DNA from: Sarcomyxa edulis
Taxonomy: Eukaryota; Basidiomycota; Agaricomycetes; Agaricales; Mycenaceae
Reading direction: 5' to 3'
Assembly: GCA_009761415.1 (NCBI GenBank)
Contig: QUOL01000005.1
Location: 310,001 to 374,000 of the forward strand
DNA: 64,000 bases
This document shows positions 28,026-41,143 of this stretch, piece by piece. The notes beneath the pieces were generated by a model, which was given only the letters and a program-made list of their open reading frames with translations, had not been told where the DNA came from and did no database searches. How positions within the stretch are numbered: the first letter of the stretch is position 1; the number at the start of each line of letters is the position of its first letter. The translations under genes and the position numbers were made by a program.

Positions 28026-29497
28026 CTACAAGTACATACTCAGTCTCCCATCGGCATGCCAGGTCTTGAGACCTCTGATCAAGAGCGCCCTGTGTCCTGC
28101 CGGGATCGTATCCTCGGCGACGTTCTTGAAGAAACTAACGAGATCTTCTTCCTTCCACCCTGCAATCGCGAACAATTCATCCTTCCTTCCCAGCCCTTGG
28201 CTTTTAAGTGTCTCGTGCCATTGTGAGAGATTGAATTCGAGCTTGGAGAGGAAATACTGGACAGGTGCGTAGGGGTCTTCTTCGACTTCCGGCACCGGCT
28301 TGGGTGGGGTAAGGAATGATTAGTTGGTAAGGTTCTGACCTGAAGACGGTTGTACACATACCTCTTTTTCTATCTCTTTTGGAGGGTCAATTGGGTTCAA
28401 AGGTGTCACTTTCCGTCTGATACTCTCGGGTTGTTGCGGCGGATTGGCATGTGCCGGTCGCTGAGGTCCTGGAACACGCGTATTTTGTGATGAGAAGGAG
28501 GCGGACGCTGCGGACAGTCCTGATATCTGTCTTCTAGGTACTTTGGGAGGTGGAATGACGCGTTCGAATTGTTTTTTGTAGGTGCCTTTGTGGTTATGAG
28601 GTAGATCAGCAACGTTAGACTATCGTTTCACATAGATGTACTAGCTCACTGGACGTAAATGGGCTGAGAGCCGAGCTTGCTTTGAAGCTCAGCCTTCCTG
28701 TACCATGACTGACTCGTGGGGTTTCCACTCGCTGGCGTTTGACCTGAGACAAATTATATCTCGATCGTGAGATAAAAGAAGGGTTCACGAGTGGCTTGTC
28801 TTACTGCAGGTTTGTCTTCGAGGCAAATAATCTCGTCTGAGTCTGAGCCATGACCGTGTTCAGCTTGGAGAGGTACCACTGCAACGCCTCGAGTCTGAAC
28901 GGATTTTCAGTAAGACATGAGCCATCGACGTTGATAGGCGTCATATGCTTACCTTCCTTGGTTGCCTTGTGCCCTCCGTCTGTCACGCGCGCTTATGATA
29001 AGGAAGAACAGAAAGCAGAAACACCAAAAGACGACTTACTACAAGCTCAGGCACTGGACGTGGGGGCCACTTGGCCTGGAACTCTTCATCAACAAAGGTG
29101 TAATCCATCCCTACTTCGTCGGGGTTCGCGTACAAATTTTTGATCGCGCCGTTCACAGTACCCTTCGTGGGCTTTCCGTCTTTCTCTTTCGATCCGGTGT
29201 CGTCACCCGCGTCCAGATCGTTCTGTTGTATATAATCGCCGAGTAAGATCGCTACAACAGTGTCTACAGGATGATACGCGTGGAGGATACGGCATTTCGC
29301 GCGTTGACTTCGAGATAATAGCAATCTAATCAAGAATGAGTGGGAAGTGTGATGACGAGCACGTATGTTGCTTACTTTCCATGGCCCCATGAACGATCTG
29401 GTCCTCTCGAACTTGCTAGACCGGGCCTCAAAACCCTCAAGCTAGGTGGTCCTCCAGGATCAGTGAGAGGCTGATGAATGGAGCCTGATGGTTTCAT
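28026..29497 (-). CDS. Unrecognised spliced gene, probably nuclear
   Basis: Starts MKPSGSIHQPLTDPGGPPS at ATG 29497. Exon 2 gives LLLSRSQRAKCRILHAYHP and AILLGDYIQQNDLDAGD, and ends KWPPRPVPELV. Small exons follow (GVAVVPLQAEHGHGSDSDEI, VKRQRVETPRVSHGTGRLSF), then a longer Pro/Ser-rich exon (FERVIPPPKVPRRQISG). The final exon, VPEVEEDPYAPVQYFLSKLE ... WKEEDLVSFFKNVAED, looks like a small helical domain. KRQRVETPR resembles a basic nuclear localisation signal. Splice sites keep one frame through about seven exons, so it looks like a real gene, but I recognise no family and assign no function. Confidence 0.6.
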
Positions 29498-30239
29498 TCT
29501 AGCTTGAGCTCAATGGGTGAGGGAAGGAAAAGGGAGAGAGAGAGTCTGGTTTAAATAACCAATAAACAATCGGAGTTGCTGAGCTCGGCCAAATGAGGAC
29601 GCCGATCACGCCTGTCGCGTTTATATTTGGCACATTGATAGTGGCACTTCGAAATTCGAAGCGTTTGAGAAGAGGCCCATCTCAGGGCGTCCAGGACCAG
29701 GAAGAGTCTAACAAGACCTGAAACCTCTTCTGAAGAACGCATCATACAAGATCATACCTTGCGGATAGTAACCCTTTTCGAGTTTCAAGTCTTGAACTCA
29801 TAGCGGTCCTAGATCTAGCACTTTGGACTCCGCGCTGGCAATGCCCAACAGAATACTTCATAAGCATATTGACCCCTCGATATCCTCGCGTGGAAACGGG
29901 GGCTTTTCGGTCAAAATCACTAATATCAAAAATACAAACAGACCTCACTCACGAACGCTGGTGGCGCCCATATGGCGCCCACAGGTCTCCAGGACAATCA
30001 TATTATATCGGGATTGAAATCTAGAATTATGGATGGACTTCTTCGGACTTAGTAGTTTGCAAAGCCATTCAGTGATAGGACGTTGATCCCCGTTTAGCAC
30101 CCTTGAATCCTGGGAGAGATGCTTCACCGCCGATTCTAGCTTCAGGTCTTGCTGACAATGTTTCGTGTGGTACTATATCATCAGCCTAGGGACAATTCCT
30201 TGAGAACTTATAAGTGGAACAATTTATTGGGATACCAAT
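29498..30239. other. Intergenic
   Basis: Upstream of the unrecognised gene and downstream of terpene synthase copy 1. Only short unsupported ORFs. Confidence 0.5.
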
Positions 30240-31332
30240 CTATAGCTTCAACTCGTCCATTCTGTACCGATCGAGACTAACGTGGAATCCAACGTATCCA
30301 TGGCTGAAGCGTAGGTATGCTTCATGAGCGTCTTTGGACAAAATTTGCAGGCACCTTTTGTGAGCATCGACGACATCGTTCGAAAGGGAAGCGAGGGCCT
30401 GAATTTTGGTAGTGCCTCTAATAGCAGCGATCAACGAGACGTAGTTGACGCTGTCGCCGACGAGTTCTTCTTTATAGAAAGAAAACACGTCGCTGGGTGA
30501 ATCATAGTCAGCGTAAGTGTCTCCGTCACTTCATCCCAAATTTAGGACAACTTACTTTCCCTGATTGAGTATCACCCTGATATCTGGCAATGCTTGAACA
30601 TATGACTGCAGAGGAAGATCGGGAGGGAACACAAAGAGCGCGTATGCCTCAGATGATCCAGACATGAGGCGAGAAAACGTTGGGTAGTTCACAGCTTCTG
30701 TTGAGATCTAGAGACTATTGATGAGCTTCCTTCGAAGAAACTATGGAAGGACAGAGACACACCTTCATGCCCCGAGTGTCGTGTTCGAGCAGCAGACCAT
30801 TAACATAGTTCAAGGTCGATGTGGTGATGAGGTTGGCGACGAAAGGATTATAAAGGGTGGGGAGTTCCGTCAGGAGCATTTTAGTGAACGCATCCTGAAC
30901 GCCGTCGCCATGAGGCTGATTCTGCATGAAGCGTTGATTGAAGTTACGGACAACCTCAACGTCGTGCTCATAGAAGTCATCCATGTACACCAACGCCGCT
31001 GTGTACAAAGTTATGAACACCCGTATACGTTCGTCCTGGATATGAGCATATGCGGTGATACTCATCGCGCTACATCCCACGATGAATGGCCGGAGAGAGC
31101 CTTTTCCGGTCAAAGGATAACCTCTCTCTATTGCGGCTTGGAAGCATAGCTCCACAAACTCGGGGTCAACAGTAGGTGGAGGGTAGGGCATGTCGCAGCG
31201 CGTTAACAGAGAGTGTATGATCGTGCGGACAGATAGAGTCTACAACACATGAATTAGTACTTGGTGAACTAGGCTCGGAGATAGACTCACCATGTCGTCC
31301 AGGCCCGACGGTAGGGATGTCGAATGTTCCAT
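30240..31332 (-). CDS. TRI5-type sesquiterpene synthase, copy 1
   Basis: Four exons: 31332-31291, 31239-30763, 30707-30556, 30492-30240; 307 aa. It belongs to the trichodiene synthase (TRI5) family of class I terpene cyclases, which cyclise farnesyl diphosphate with three Mg2+. The Asp-rich motif reads YMDDFYEHD (Asp near residues 101-102). The NSE/DTE motif reads NDVFSFYKEEL, with its Asn codon split over the third intron. The C-terminal DRYR pair that senses diphosphate is present. All known catalytic motifs are therefore intact. The protein is shorter than Fusarium trichodiene synthase (about 370 aa) and the product cannot be predicted. Exon lengths are identical to copy 2 at 48781. Its neighbours are not tailoring enzymes. 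Confidence 0.9.
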
Positions 31333-33596
31333 ATGATCTATCGAGCAGAGGGTGTCAATGCAGAGAGGCCTGGGGAAAATGTCAGAGGTGAGACGAGTTT
31401 ATAAAGTCTTTCTGATACCCTTGTGAAGGCTGTCTGACTTGTGAGTGGACCGGTGCCAATCTTCCTGCCAAAAAAAAGACATGGATGACGAACATAACAC
31501 CCTTCAAGGAAGGCTCATCTCGCATAGTTCATGTGCCCCCGCGGTCGACTTCGTCGAGGATCTATAAAAACACAGCACGCTGGACGAGCGGCAGAGACGA
31601 CGCCTCTCGTCCGAGGAAATTAAGAATAAAGAGCAGCCCAATAGGTAGCCCGCCTGTGACTGAACCGTATCAATGTGCATATCTCTGGTGACAGAAGGTG
31701 ATCGATTGCTTTGAATCGCCGGAAAGTGCACGAAGATATACGAATTATCGCATTGGAGGATAAGACACCGTACGGAAACTCAAATCGCTTACCGTTTATG
31801 CACATACATACGAGCCACGTAATTCGGAAGGCCCCGCGATGGTACCGTTCTGTTTTTACAATGCACCGAGGGTTCCAGATTGCCAAAATTAGGCATTCTT
31901 CATCGGCATACGCATACGCCCAACTCTTGACGTTTCAGGAAGAAGAGAATAACAGTTCTGAGACGAGATAACAGCCACCGGAGACTAGCCAAGCTGCCGT
32001 CCAAGAGAAGCACCTCTTCACGGCGATCTACACTCGATTCATATCGGTGTAGTGCGGTGGATGATCTTTGAAAATGAGGAACACGAAGCATTGTCGAGGG
32101 CTGTGAGGTGGGTACGTTCAGTTTACGGGTAGTTACAGCAGAGGCCAGAACACAGCAGTTCAAAACCGTGTAGCACGTCGTACGAAAGGATGTGGCCAGA
32201 GGTGGCCAGAGGTGGGCATCGGCTGTACGGTGACTAAACAGTAAGAAGAGATATCAAGACGTCAAATTCCCCAAGATAGCATGGGATTTTCGCACCGTGG
32301 CGTAATTTCTGGAGTCATTGTTACTCGAAGACTGTTTTTGGGGACGAATTCAGGACGAAGGCGATCTCACCGCACTCGGAAAACAGCGGTGGAAGATGTT
32401 GAGTGGCATACTGCTACTTCCTATTGCAAAGAGGGGGTCAGCGAGATTCACGGGCATGTCATTACGGTAGAGACGACCACGAACGGACCTCCGTGAGGTG
32501 TTCATTTCGAGGCTTACTATCGGTGGACAGTCGCTTCCGATCGTACGCCGCGTTCCAGACTCCAGAACGTCCTTCACAAGCAATAATAAGCACGAGAGTC
32601 GACAGGTTCTTCCCAGTTGCTAGTGATTCCTGAACTTTGCTTGAGAGAGATTGGTCGGAAGAAACAATTTCGAAAGAAAAGTTCCGTCCACCGTGACCAT
32701 GATCGATTGATCGATCAGGCTTCGGAGGTCATGCAAGGTCACAAACGAACTGAGTCAAAGCGTTGAAGAAATAAGGGTGATATAGTAGTGGTATTACTCC
32801 GTTCGTGCTATTTGACAATACACAAGTACGTATGTACGCGAACAAGAACACAGAGTAGGATGAGAGAGGGAGAGGGAGAGAGATCAGATCAGAAATAAGC
32901 AGAAAGAGATAGCAGCAGTGTCGTTCGTAGGGTAGTAAGATTGCAGCGGAGACAATTTGACCAAGAGTATCAGCGATGGGTGTAGGCAGCACTAGAATTA
33001 GCAAGCACATTCGTAGGGAAGGGGTGGGGATGATCTGAGGACACGGTGCAGATAATATATAAGTAAGCGGAAGACGAGGGGGGGCATAATTAACTGACTA
33101 GTGAGTGGACGGTGGATGAAACCCACCACAGTGAAGGAACACGAAAGAAGACGCAAACGAAATAGAAAAGAAAGGAGACGAATAGAATGGAATAAAGAAG
33201 AAGAAAAGTTAATAGATCGCGGAGACAGCAGAAAAGCCGGGTTTGTTAGAGAAGCGATAACCAATGAAGCCCAAAGATAGTCCCACACCCATACATCCGA
33301 ATTTCAGCCGATTAAAGTGCGCAAGAAAACGGCGGAGAATGAACAGACACAGAAAGGGAGGGGAAATCCTGACCACTACACTTCTTCATCCACTTTTTTT
33401 TTTGCTTCGGGTATTCTTGTATCGCTTTTGATTGAGAGGAGTCGAGTTCGAGAGAGAAGAGATTAGCCATACATTATTATGCACACGAACGAGAGACAGT
33501 GGTGCGGGGGGTATCATGAGAGCATTGCACAGATCCAGGTGGACGTTCATTCGTTGGCGGTTGATGGTATAGTATGATCTTTCGGCGTCGAAAGAA
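31333..33596. other. Intergenic, 2.2 kb, gene-poor
   Basis: Holds the upstream region of terpene synthase 1 and, from about 32700, the probable 3' UTR and flank of the RNA-binding protein. Purine-rich tracts occur from 32860 to 33240. A 10-bp direct repeat (GGTGGCCAGA, twice) lies at about 32195-32213. No gene is supported. Confidence 0.5.
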
Positions 33597-36087
33597 TCAA
33601 GCGGTAGTGGTAGCCGCAGGAGCAGGTGCAGTCGGAGCGACGACATCGACATCGACATGCATATCTTGACCTTCCAAAGCAGGGACTGCGACGCCAGTCT
33701 CAGCAGCCGTGGCCTCTCCAAGTTCCTCTCCATCCTCCCCACCCAAAAAGACAGCATCCGACTCCATCTCTCCATCATCTCCGTCGCCTCCAACGGCGCT
33801 GCGAGGCTCAGCTGAGTTCGGTCCGTTCCCACTTGCAGAGCGTCTGCTATTGCCCGAGGCACCCTGAGGACCTGACCGGGGCGGGTTGGCACAGCGATCC
33901 TTCCCGTGCGCAATGCGCAAGCTCGCATACTCAGGCTTGTTCTTGACACCCTCGATAGCTTTGATCGCGTTGGAGATGTTCGTGAAATTGACGAATGCGC
34001 AGTTCCTACGTAAAAAAAAAATTAGATGAAACCCCCATGGCAACTGTATGAAACACAACTTACTTCTCCTTCAAGAAGTTGACGAGCTCGATATCTCCAA
34101 ACTCGCCAAAGTCTCTTTTGAATTTATCCTCCGTGAAGGTCTCGAAATCCTCGATGTTGCCAACGTACACATTCCTTGTTGCACCGGAGTGAACAGCGAG
34201 TGCCAAGGTAGGCGGTAACGGGCCAGAGTTCTTCCCCCAGCCTATTTTGAGACGACGGTTGTTCATCGTGAGTCCCTGGTACGAAGCTACCTGGAAGAAA
34301 GTAAACGCAGCAGCTGGGTCTACGAACGTCACGAACTGGGAAAAGACACAATAGAAAAGAAAAAAAAGAATTGAGAATGAGCGATAGACACTTGACTTTC
34401 ACAACGAGCGAAGAAAAAACGCACAGCAATATGCTTATCTTGCATGTAACGGATGCTCTGTAAGACCCCACCTCTGATCGCATTGCACAGATCCTCAGTG
34501 GACGTCTCTGGGTGGATGTTACCTAGATAAACCGTCCTGTTCAACCCTTGAGGGCCAGCCATGCTCTGCAAAGCATCTGCAGGCGAGAACAGACCCGAGC
34601 TGGGGTACGGGCTGTACGGAGAGAACGGTCCACCAGATTGCCCTCCAGGAGAGAGGGTAGCAGACTGCGCGACGAGAGACTGAGCAGCGGCTGCCTGTGC
34701 TGCCTGTGCTGCTGCCTGCTGGGACTTCGGGATGTACGCGCAACGATCTTTACCGTAGTTGACGCGTTTTCCGGCCCAGTTGGGTTCAGTGGGTAACGTG
34801 TTGACGACCTGTTGGCGCGATAATACACTGAGGGCGTGTAGAAGATAGACGGTCGAGGTATACTCACCTTGGTTGCGATAGAGATGCTGAGGAAATGCAC
34901 GAAACCGATGTTCTTATCTCTGACGATCTTGACCTGATCAATCAACCCAAAGCGACTCAAATCATCCCTCAACTGCTCCTCTGTCATGTTCTCCTCGAGA
35001 CCACCTAAATAAACGTTCCTACTAGCATTGCTCTGGCTGATGGCCAACGCCACCTGAGCCGGAACGGGGGAAGGTTTACCCCAACCGATCTTGAGCTCCT
35101 GCCCATGGAGTGCGAGCTTCTTGATGGTGGCGTCGGCGTGGAACGCAGCAGCTGTAGCACCATCTAAGAAAGATAAGAAGACGCAAGATTTTTCAGGGAG
35201 GACACGGATGGACTCGAGAGGTCCGAAATGGACGAGGTTGAGGAGCTCGTCAACGGAGGCTGTAGCGGGCAGGTTACCAACGTAGACGGTACGTCCGGTA
35301 GCGTTGGACGACGCTGATAAAGCTGCAGTTAGAGCTGCAGGGGAGTAAGACGATTGAGCAACAGGAATGTTGAGGTTCAAGGATGGCAGACGTTGCTGGT
35401 TGAAGTTCTGCGGTTGAAACTGAAAGGTCAGCGACGGCGACAGCTCGAGTCTAGAATGGACACACCTGGGCAAAGTTGGCCATTTGACCATTGTATGGGA
35501 ACCCTCCAAGCATGTTCATACCTGGGATACCCATGCCCAACATGTTGTAAGCTCCGAAGTTCGCGTAAGCATTTCCATTAGGGCTTCCCTGTTGTTGTTG
35601 TTGTTGCTGCTGGACCTGCTGCTGGACCTGCTGTTGCTGTTGCTGAACCTGCTGTTGTTGTTGCTGCTGGAGGAATGCTGCAGCAGTGTTGGGGCTGAGT
35701 TGCTGGGGCATGACACCACCGCTCGACTGGGTATTGATACTCAGGGAGGGAGTAGAGTAGAGAGGGCTGCCGCTGAAGCCGTTAGATGACGGAGAACCAT
35801 TGAAGGAAGATTGAGATTGAGGGCCATAGCCGTAGTTCGCGAAAACGTCACGAGGGGAGGCGGTACTGGGTGAACTGCCAGTTGGGAAGGAGGAATTCGG
35901 GGACCATCTTGCTTTCTTTGCATCGGGACCGCCAACGGGATCCATAGAGCGCTAGAATATAGGGAAAAACGGGGACTGGTGAGATGACTATGCAGTGTGA
36001 AATTTGAAATGTTGGCACCTTCATCATGTCGATATCAAACACGTAGGGTGGATATTGAGTTGCGAAGGCTGTCTGTGAGTCGTCCAT
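33597..36087 (-). CDS. Four-RRM RNA-binding protein, Nrd1/Msa2-like
   Basis: Starts [20 protein letters not shown] at 36087. A Ser-rich N-terminus with a long poly-Gln tract (about 35690-35590) precedes four RNA recognition motifs, whose RNP2 cores read [27 protein letters not shown] and [13 protein letters not shown]1-like cores include [22 protein letters not shown] and [18 protein letters not shown] and KDRCANPP follow RRM2 and RRM4. This four-RRM order matches fission yeast Nrd1 (Msa2), which binds mRNA, represses sexual differentiation and stabilises cytokinesis transcripts. The C-terminus is Ala/Thr-rich and disordered. The target role here is inferred from architecture. Confidence 0.88.
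35580..35690 (-). repeat. CAG/CTG-rich poly-glutamine coding repeat
   Basis: Imperfect CAA/CAG repeats inside the Nrd1-like gene encode Gln runs broken by Val. Such runs are length-variable and often promote RNA-protein condensates. Confidence 0.8.
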
Positions 36088-36497
36088 GGCAAGAAATAGA
36101 TAGAAAATGAACGCAAGAGGATAAGAATATGAGGAAAAAAGCAAAAAAGATGGAGTTAGAAGGTAGTGAACGTAGGGGAGGTAGGATGCCTCTCTTTGTG
36201 GGCGCAAAAGAGTGTGGGTTGAGTTGGAGGGAAAAAAGGACACGCACAAAAACAAAAGAGAGGTAAGTGGGGCGACTATTCGACTTGTAAAAAAAAAATA
36301 TCAAGCCAACGCTGCGAAAGAACAAAATCGCAAACTTGAAGAACAAGATGCCAACTAGAAATTTCAGACATCACCGCAGGATTTCCCACACGCACGGGCC
36401 ACCGCCAAGACGGCGAGCTCGACTAATTATTACGACGACTAGAACTACTAGGGTACAGGCTAGTCGGACGTCGACTCTAGCTCTCTAATAAGCTCCG
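36088..36497. other. Intergenic, 5' flank of the RNA-binding protein
   Basis: Contains A-rich plus-strand tracts (36125-36300), that is, pyrimidine-rich sequence upstream of the minus-strand gene, common in fungal promoters and 5' leaders. No gene. Confidence 0.5.
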
Positions 36498-39055
36498 TCA
36501 ATCCCAAATCTTCTTCGATCTACCAGGAATAATCAGTATCCTCATGGTCTCCGGGTAACCGCAACGCACCTGTTGTTTTAACAACACATCCTCTCGTCCT
36601 GCCGACGATCTAAACATCCCATCAATCTCTTCTAGGGATGCATTCGCCGTCTCGGGGACGAAATACGTGGCCCAGAAATACGCCAGAAAACATGCGGTCG
36701 AGAACACCATAAAAGTACCCCTGCAGCAGCAGCGTTAGTGCAAGCACCAAGGAAGTGCAATAGTGGACGTACGCAGGGGATATATCCATTAGAGAAGGCG
36801 TCACCAGGCCAATCAAAACTATGTCAGAGCGTCAGCATGTCGTATGTGATGTCGGGACAACACAAACAGTTATTCATCCAATTTGACGCCGTAGAAAGCG
36901 CTACACCTTTACTCCTGATCGATAATGGAAAGACTTCGCTAGGAAGTATCCAGGCGACGGGCCCAAAGGATACTCCGTATGCCGCTGTAAAGATGTACAT
37001 GCAACTGTCACTCTCCGTCAGCGCCAGTCAGAAGAAATGTCCTGGAGAGCGACTCACGCAATCGAGCCCCAGACAGCCACTGCACCTGACGCCGAAGATG
37101 CCCCAGACCCAGATAATCGTATCTGTAAACTCGGGAGTTATAAACGACAAGCATGCCGATGAACAGATGGACGAACTATCATCGCTATGACTAGATGCGA
37201 GGCTGCCATCACAGCGCCTCCGCCTGCCGAAGAGTAGGTCAAATGCCAATCATATCCCAAAGAGTAAGAGGGACCATACTTCGAAGTAGCAGTCTTCTCC
37301 CTTCGCGACGTCGTTAGTATAGACGTCTAGCACAAGTGAAACGAAGACTGACCTAGACGGTCGATATACAATATGGCAGGGAAAACAGCCAGCAACTGCA
37401 CGACCCCAATGCCTCCTGAAACAAGTAGTATCACCTTGTCCCCTCGCATGCCGATACTCTGTACTAGTATTGGGCCAAAGTACAGGAAAGCATTGATACC
37501 ACTCCATTCTAAACATTCATTCGTGGTCAATACCACATTCGGAGTGTGAGCGTAGAACATACGTTGGAAAACCATCATCAGCACACCGATCATAGTCCGG
37601 TCTCTGTACTTGTATCGAAACAATTTACCCCAAGCTTTCAGTTCACTTCCAAAGCCGTTCTTCGTGCTATCAGCTCCAGCCGACCGCTGGACAAGTGTCG
37701 TCTCGACACGCATCTCAAGCATTTCGATCTATACACCCATATAAGTTTAATTGCTTTGAGCGCAGTCGTAGCAGCTAACCTGAAGCAAAGGATCAGAATC
37801 AGCTTCGTCGGGCGCCCTCAGCCTCAATCTCGCGAGGCTTCTAAGAGCTTCTTCATAACGGCCTTGCAAGACCAGGTGACGAGGAGAAGGTGGAAGGAAT
37901 ATACACCCTATTCCTAGAATGACTCCTGGAATGATTTGGATTCCAAGTGGGATACGCCATGAAACAGAGCTGTGTACTGATCAATCATAAGAAGCCTTCG
38001 AGAGACGAGAGACTCGTACGGGAAACTCACTTGAACGAGTGAAAAACCCAGTCCAGAATCCGAATACGACACCAAGGACGATGGAAAATTGTTCCAGAGA
38101 CATAAGCGAGCCCCGTACTTCTGGTGGACTGATTTCAGCCATATAAAGCGGCGACAGCATACTGAAAGAAATAAGAGTGAGTCACAGGGAAACCTAAGTG
38201 AAGGTTGAGATGAAAGGCACCTTAAAGCGCCAACACCGACACCACCTATAGCTCGCCCAACGAAGAGATGCGTGAGGGATTGAGCTCCACACTGGAATCC
38301 CGACCCGATGCAGAATATTACTGATGCCTTTGGTTTCAATATCTGGATACCATGCATATTATTTTTCGCACTCACTACACGCTAAACATATCGAATACCT
38401 TCGCGAGAATCGATCCGCTAATATGCCCGCAGACAATGCACCGAACAGCGCGCCAAGTTCCAACACAGCAGCTGCATCACCATGTCAGAAACCTCATTGT
38501 ACGTGTATCATGTATCGTAGCAGTGAAACGAACTCAACAATCCTTTCTGCAGAGCCGTAAGAGGCCATCTCTGCAGAAAATCGGACATGACTAAGACATT
38601 GGCGATGACTCCTTGGTCGTAGCCGAAAGTAAGACCTGAGATACACCGATTACTTCAGGATTCAGTAGGTATACGTAGAAGAGAAGCTCACCTCCAATGG
38701 ATGCGAAGACAGCACACAGGAGTGCATAGTAATTGTGAACCAGGCCTGCTAACCCTTTCGGTCCGTACGTGTAGTTATACGTGTGGCCATCTGCACTGAC
38801 TGTGAAGGACCCAAGATGTGATGTATGCTTCGTGAAGCCTTGTTTGGAGCCTGAGCTTGGAGAAGGAGGAAGGAGCGGTTGTTCCTGTGAATCCGTGCCA
38901 GAGTCACGTCGAATCGGAGTATGCTCAGACTCGTGTACGGCTTCTGTGGATTCTGAGAGTGCTACGTAGCCATCGCCACGATTTGTCTACATGGATAGTG
39001 GTTTGATCACTTGTGTCATCGCTGTGGCTCAGAAGAAAGCCTAGGGACGCACCAT
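36498..39055 (-). CDS. MFS sugar transporter
   Basis: An intron-rich minus-strand gene. The model starts with a first exon consisting only of ATG (39055-39053), a GTGCGT donor, then TNRGDGYVALSESTEAVHES. The N-terminal tail is polar. Sugar-porter signatures follow: IGGLTFGYDQGVIANVLVM, WSGINAFLYFGPILVQSIGM, LAVFPAILYIDRLG, SEVFPLSIRSKGVALSTASN and YFVPETANASLEEID near the C-terminus. It is a 12-helix plasma-membrane symporter or facilitator of the hexose/inositol family; the sugar is unknown. Some of the small exons between 37250 and 38650 could not be placed with certainty. All diagnostic motifs are present in order, so it looks functional. Confidence 0.83.
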
Positions 39056-39782
39056 GGGGTAGGTATTAATTAACGAAAATTAAAATGAATTGGTAGATGC
39101 ACTATGATGCCTGAGGATTGTTCAACTTCTCCTAAAGTCAGTACTTTCGCCCGACGAACTTGAAAGATGCAGTAGGAAGATACACGCAAACCCGAGGCAA
39201 ACTATTGTTATGACGGAGGAGAAATGAGCCAAAAGTGCGGAACTGCGAGCTTGGGCCGCAGTCTCTTCCTCATCGACTCCCATACGGTAGCGCTCAAGTT
39301 TCTGGAGACACGGAATTCCCATTCAAAAATACGGCCAAACTCGACGAAAAGGACTTGGAAGACTTCAAGGAATCATCCTTGGATTTTCTAGAACTCTCAC
39401 TGGCTGTACGAGTTTATACTCGCGTTCCTCGAACTGTCGCCAATTTTAGCACCTTGCAACTTCAGGCGAAGCCCCTCGGACTCGCTATCCAGATAGCTTC
39501 GCAGGTTGAGTGCTGAGCCTTCATAACGATTCCATCCCAAATGGTAATTCGAGAACAACGACCCCCCTTGAGCTTGGGTCCTAATCGTTTGTTGTTTTCT
39601 CTCTTCTGATGGCCAGTGCTGGAATTCTATGTCTGTAAGCACAGCAATATAATCTATTTGTCTCCTTCTCCGATAACATGCGCGACCGAAAAGCAGAAGG
39701 ATTTCGCAGAAACACTAGTCACTCTCCACGAACATCTGTGGTCCACGCAATTTTTCAATAATTGCCTCCCTCCAAATACCCT
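39056..39782. other. Intergenic, shared upstream region
   Basis: Separates the MFS transporter (minus) and a disordered-protein gene (plus). A 93-codon plus-strand ORF at 39235-39516 (not checked for an ATG start) has no family features. Confidence 0.45.
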
Positions 39783-41143
39783 ATGCCACCACCCTCTCAT
39801 CGCACCCTCGAAGTGCACGATATGATCCAGCCTACGATGTCATCCGGCGTTACTCGCGCTGAGAACCACATATGGTGTCCTGAGTCTATATCTGTCAACG
39901 ACAAAACCGACCTTTTTACTGGTACGTTCAGCGCATATCACAATTATGGACATCCTGCAACGAGAGTCTACGGAGACTCTCTTGGTAACCCTGGCTCCAA
40001 CGAATACCTTACTCGACGATCCCAAACCTGCTCAGCTTCAACGCAGGCTGAGAGATCTGAAGTACAAGGTCCCGAAAGTAGTCACTCCGATGTTCCCATC
40101 CAGCCTTTGCGGGATTACTCTCAGGCTGGCACTCTAGTGAGTCCCGTGGACAATCCCATACTTGGAGCAACGCGTAGACGAGACGAAAGAGCGAGTAATC
40201 ATGGTTTCCCCGATTCTCGCATGGACACGTCTATACGTGCACAGACACCGCAGACGCCTACAAATCAGACCCCTTGGCCAAGATCTCCACTTTACGCAAA
40301 GCTCTTTGGAGACGAACCCCTTGACGAGTCTCCAGACTCAGGCTCTGATACGGACAGCCTTCGCCATTTCGACTCTGACTCTGCCTGGCCTGACAAAAGC
40401 CCTACCTACCACTCATCCCACAATCTCACGCGTGAGGTACCACCTGCTCGGAATCATACTCCCAACCGTCGCGCTCCACTGGAACGAGACTACCCAAACG
40501 ACATGCAGTCTCAGTATGGCTCAGGACAAGCTACTGAGGATGGCTTCTCTGGTTCTTCTGATCAAATCCCGATTCAAAGTATGGCCAGACAGTACAGAAC
40601 ATCAATATCGAGCTTTCCTCCGTTAATAGCCCAGAGGAACGCGTACGCATCCTTCCGTCCCATGTATTTCCAGCATGATGTGCGTGTCTATAGGTATATC
40701 TACTCTTCAGAAATGCTAAGTACGAATCATTGTTCCCAAAGGTCGACAGCACATGGAGGATATGTGGTTATGCGTCAAACCCAGAGATCTCCGACGTGTT
40801 GTATCGCCATCCGCCCCTTATTCACATCCTCACCAACTCTTCCGACACATCCTTATCCTCCGAGTCTGCCTCCACCCATTCCCGTGGACGGCGCTCTGTA
40901 CGATCTGAAAATGGCCATCCAGTAACACCATTTGATTGCATCCCTTCGAATGCTACTGTCGCATCGTCGATTGGCCCCAAATGGTATCACCGTTTGGTAA
41001 AATGGCTGAGGAAGGGAAGGACTTTTTGCCCTAGAGCTCGACGATTATTTGTCCCGAAGTTGAACGATTTGAGTGATCCGAGTCGACCGCTAGGAATGTT
41101 GGTAGAAACAGAAGTCTTACTTGAAGTCTTACTTGATCAATAA
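39783..41143 (+). CDS. Disordered protein of unknown function, paralogue A1
   Basis: Two exons, 39783-40679 and 40742-41143, joined in phase 0 through a GTGCGT donor; 432 aa. Starts MPPPSHRTLEVHDM. It is rich in Ser, Pro, Arg and Asp and almost without hydrophobic clusters, so mostly disordered. A short basic amphipathic segment near the C-terminus, KWYHRLVKWLRKG, resembles the end of the next gene. Shared N-terminal words (YPMPxP just upstream of and at the start; ENHIWCP against ENYTWRP; GTFSAYHNYG against GSFSSYYGGG) show the two are tandem paralogues. The other in-frame reading of exon 2 ends early at 40925 and lacks that shared C-terminal segment. No known domain; function unknown. Confidence 0.55.

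Noticed and set aside
27889..28272. ORF beginning with a leucine run
   Set aside because: Created by the TAC microsatellite and the antisense of the last exon of the minus-strand gene.
35480..35800. Leucine-rich plus-strand ORF
   Set aside because: It is the antisense reading of the poly-Gln tract in the Nrd1-like gene.
30240..39055. Terpene biosynthetic cluster made of synthase 1 and the MFS transporter
   Set aside because: The transporter has sugar-porter motifs, an RNA-binding housekeeping gene lies between, and no P450 or other tailoring gene is present.
40925..40925. Early stop for orphan A1 (387-codon reading)
   Set aside because: That reading starts at a TTG and misses the C-terminal WLRK segment shared with A2; the spliced model ending at 41143 fits better.
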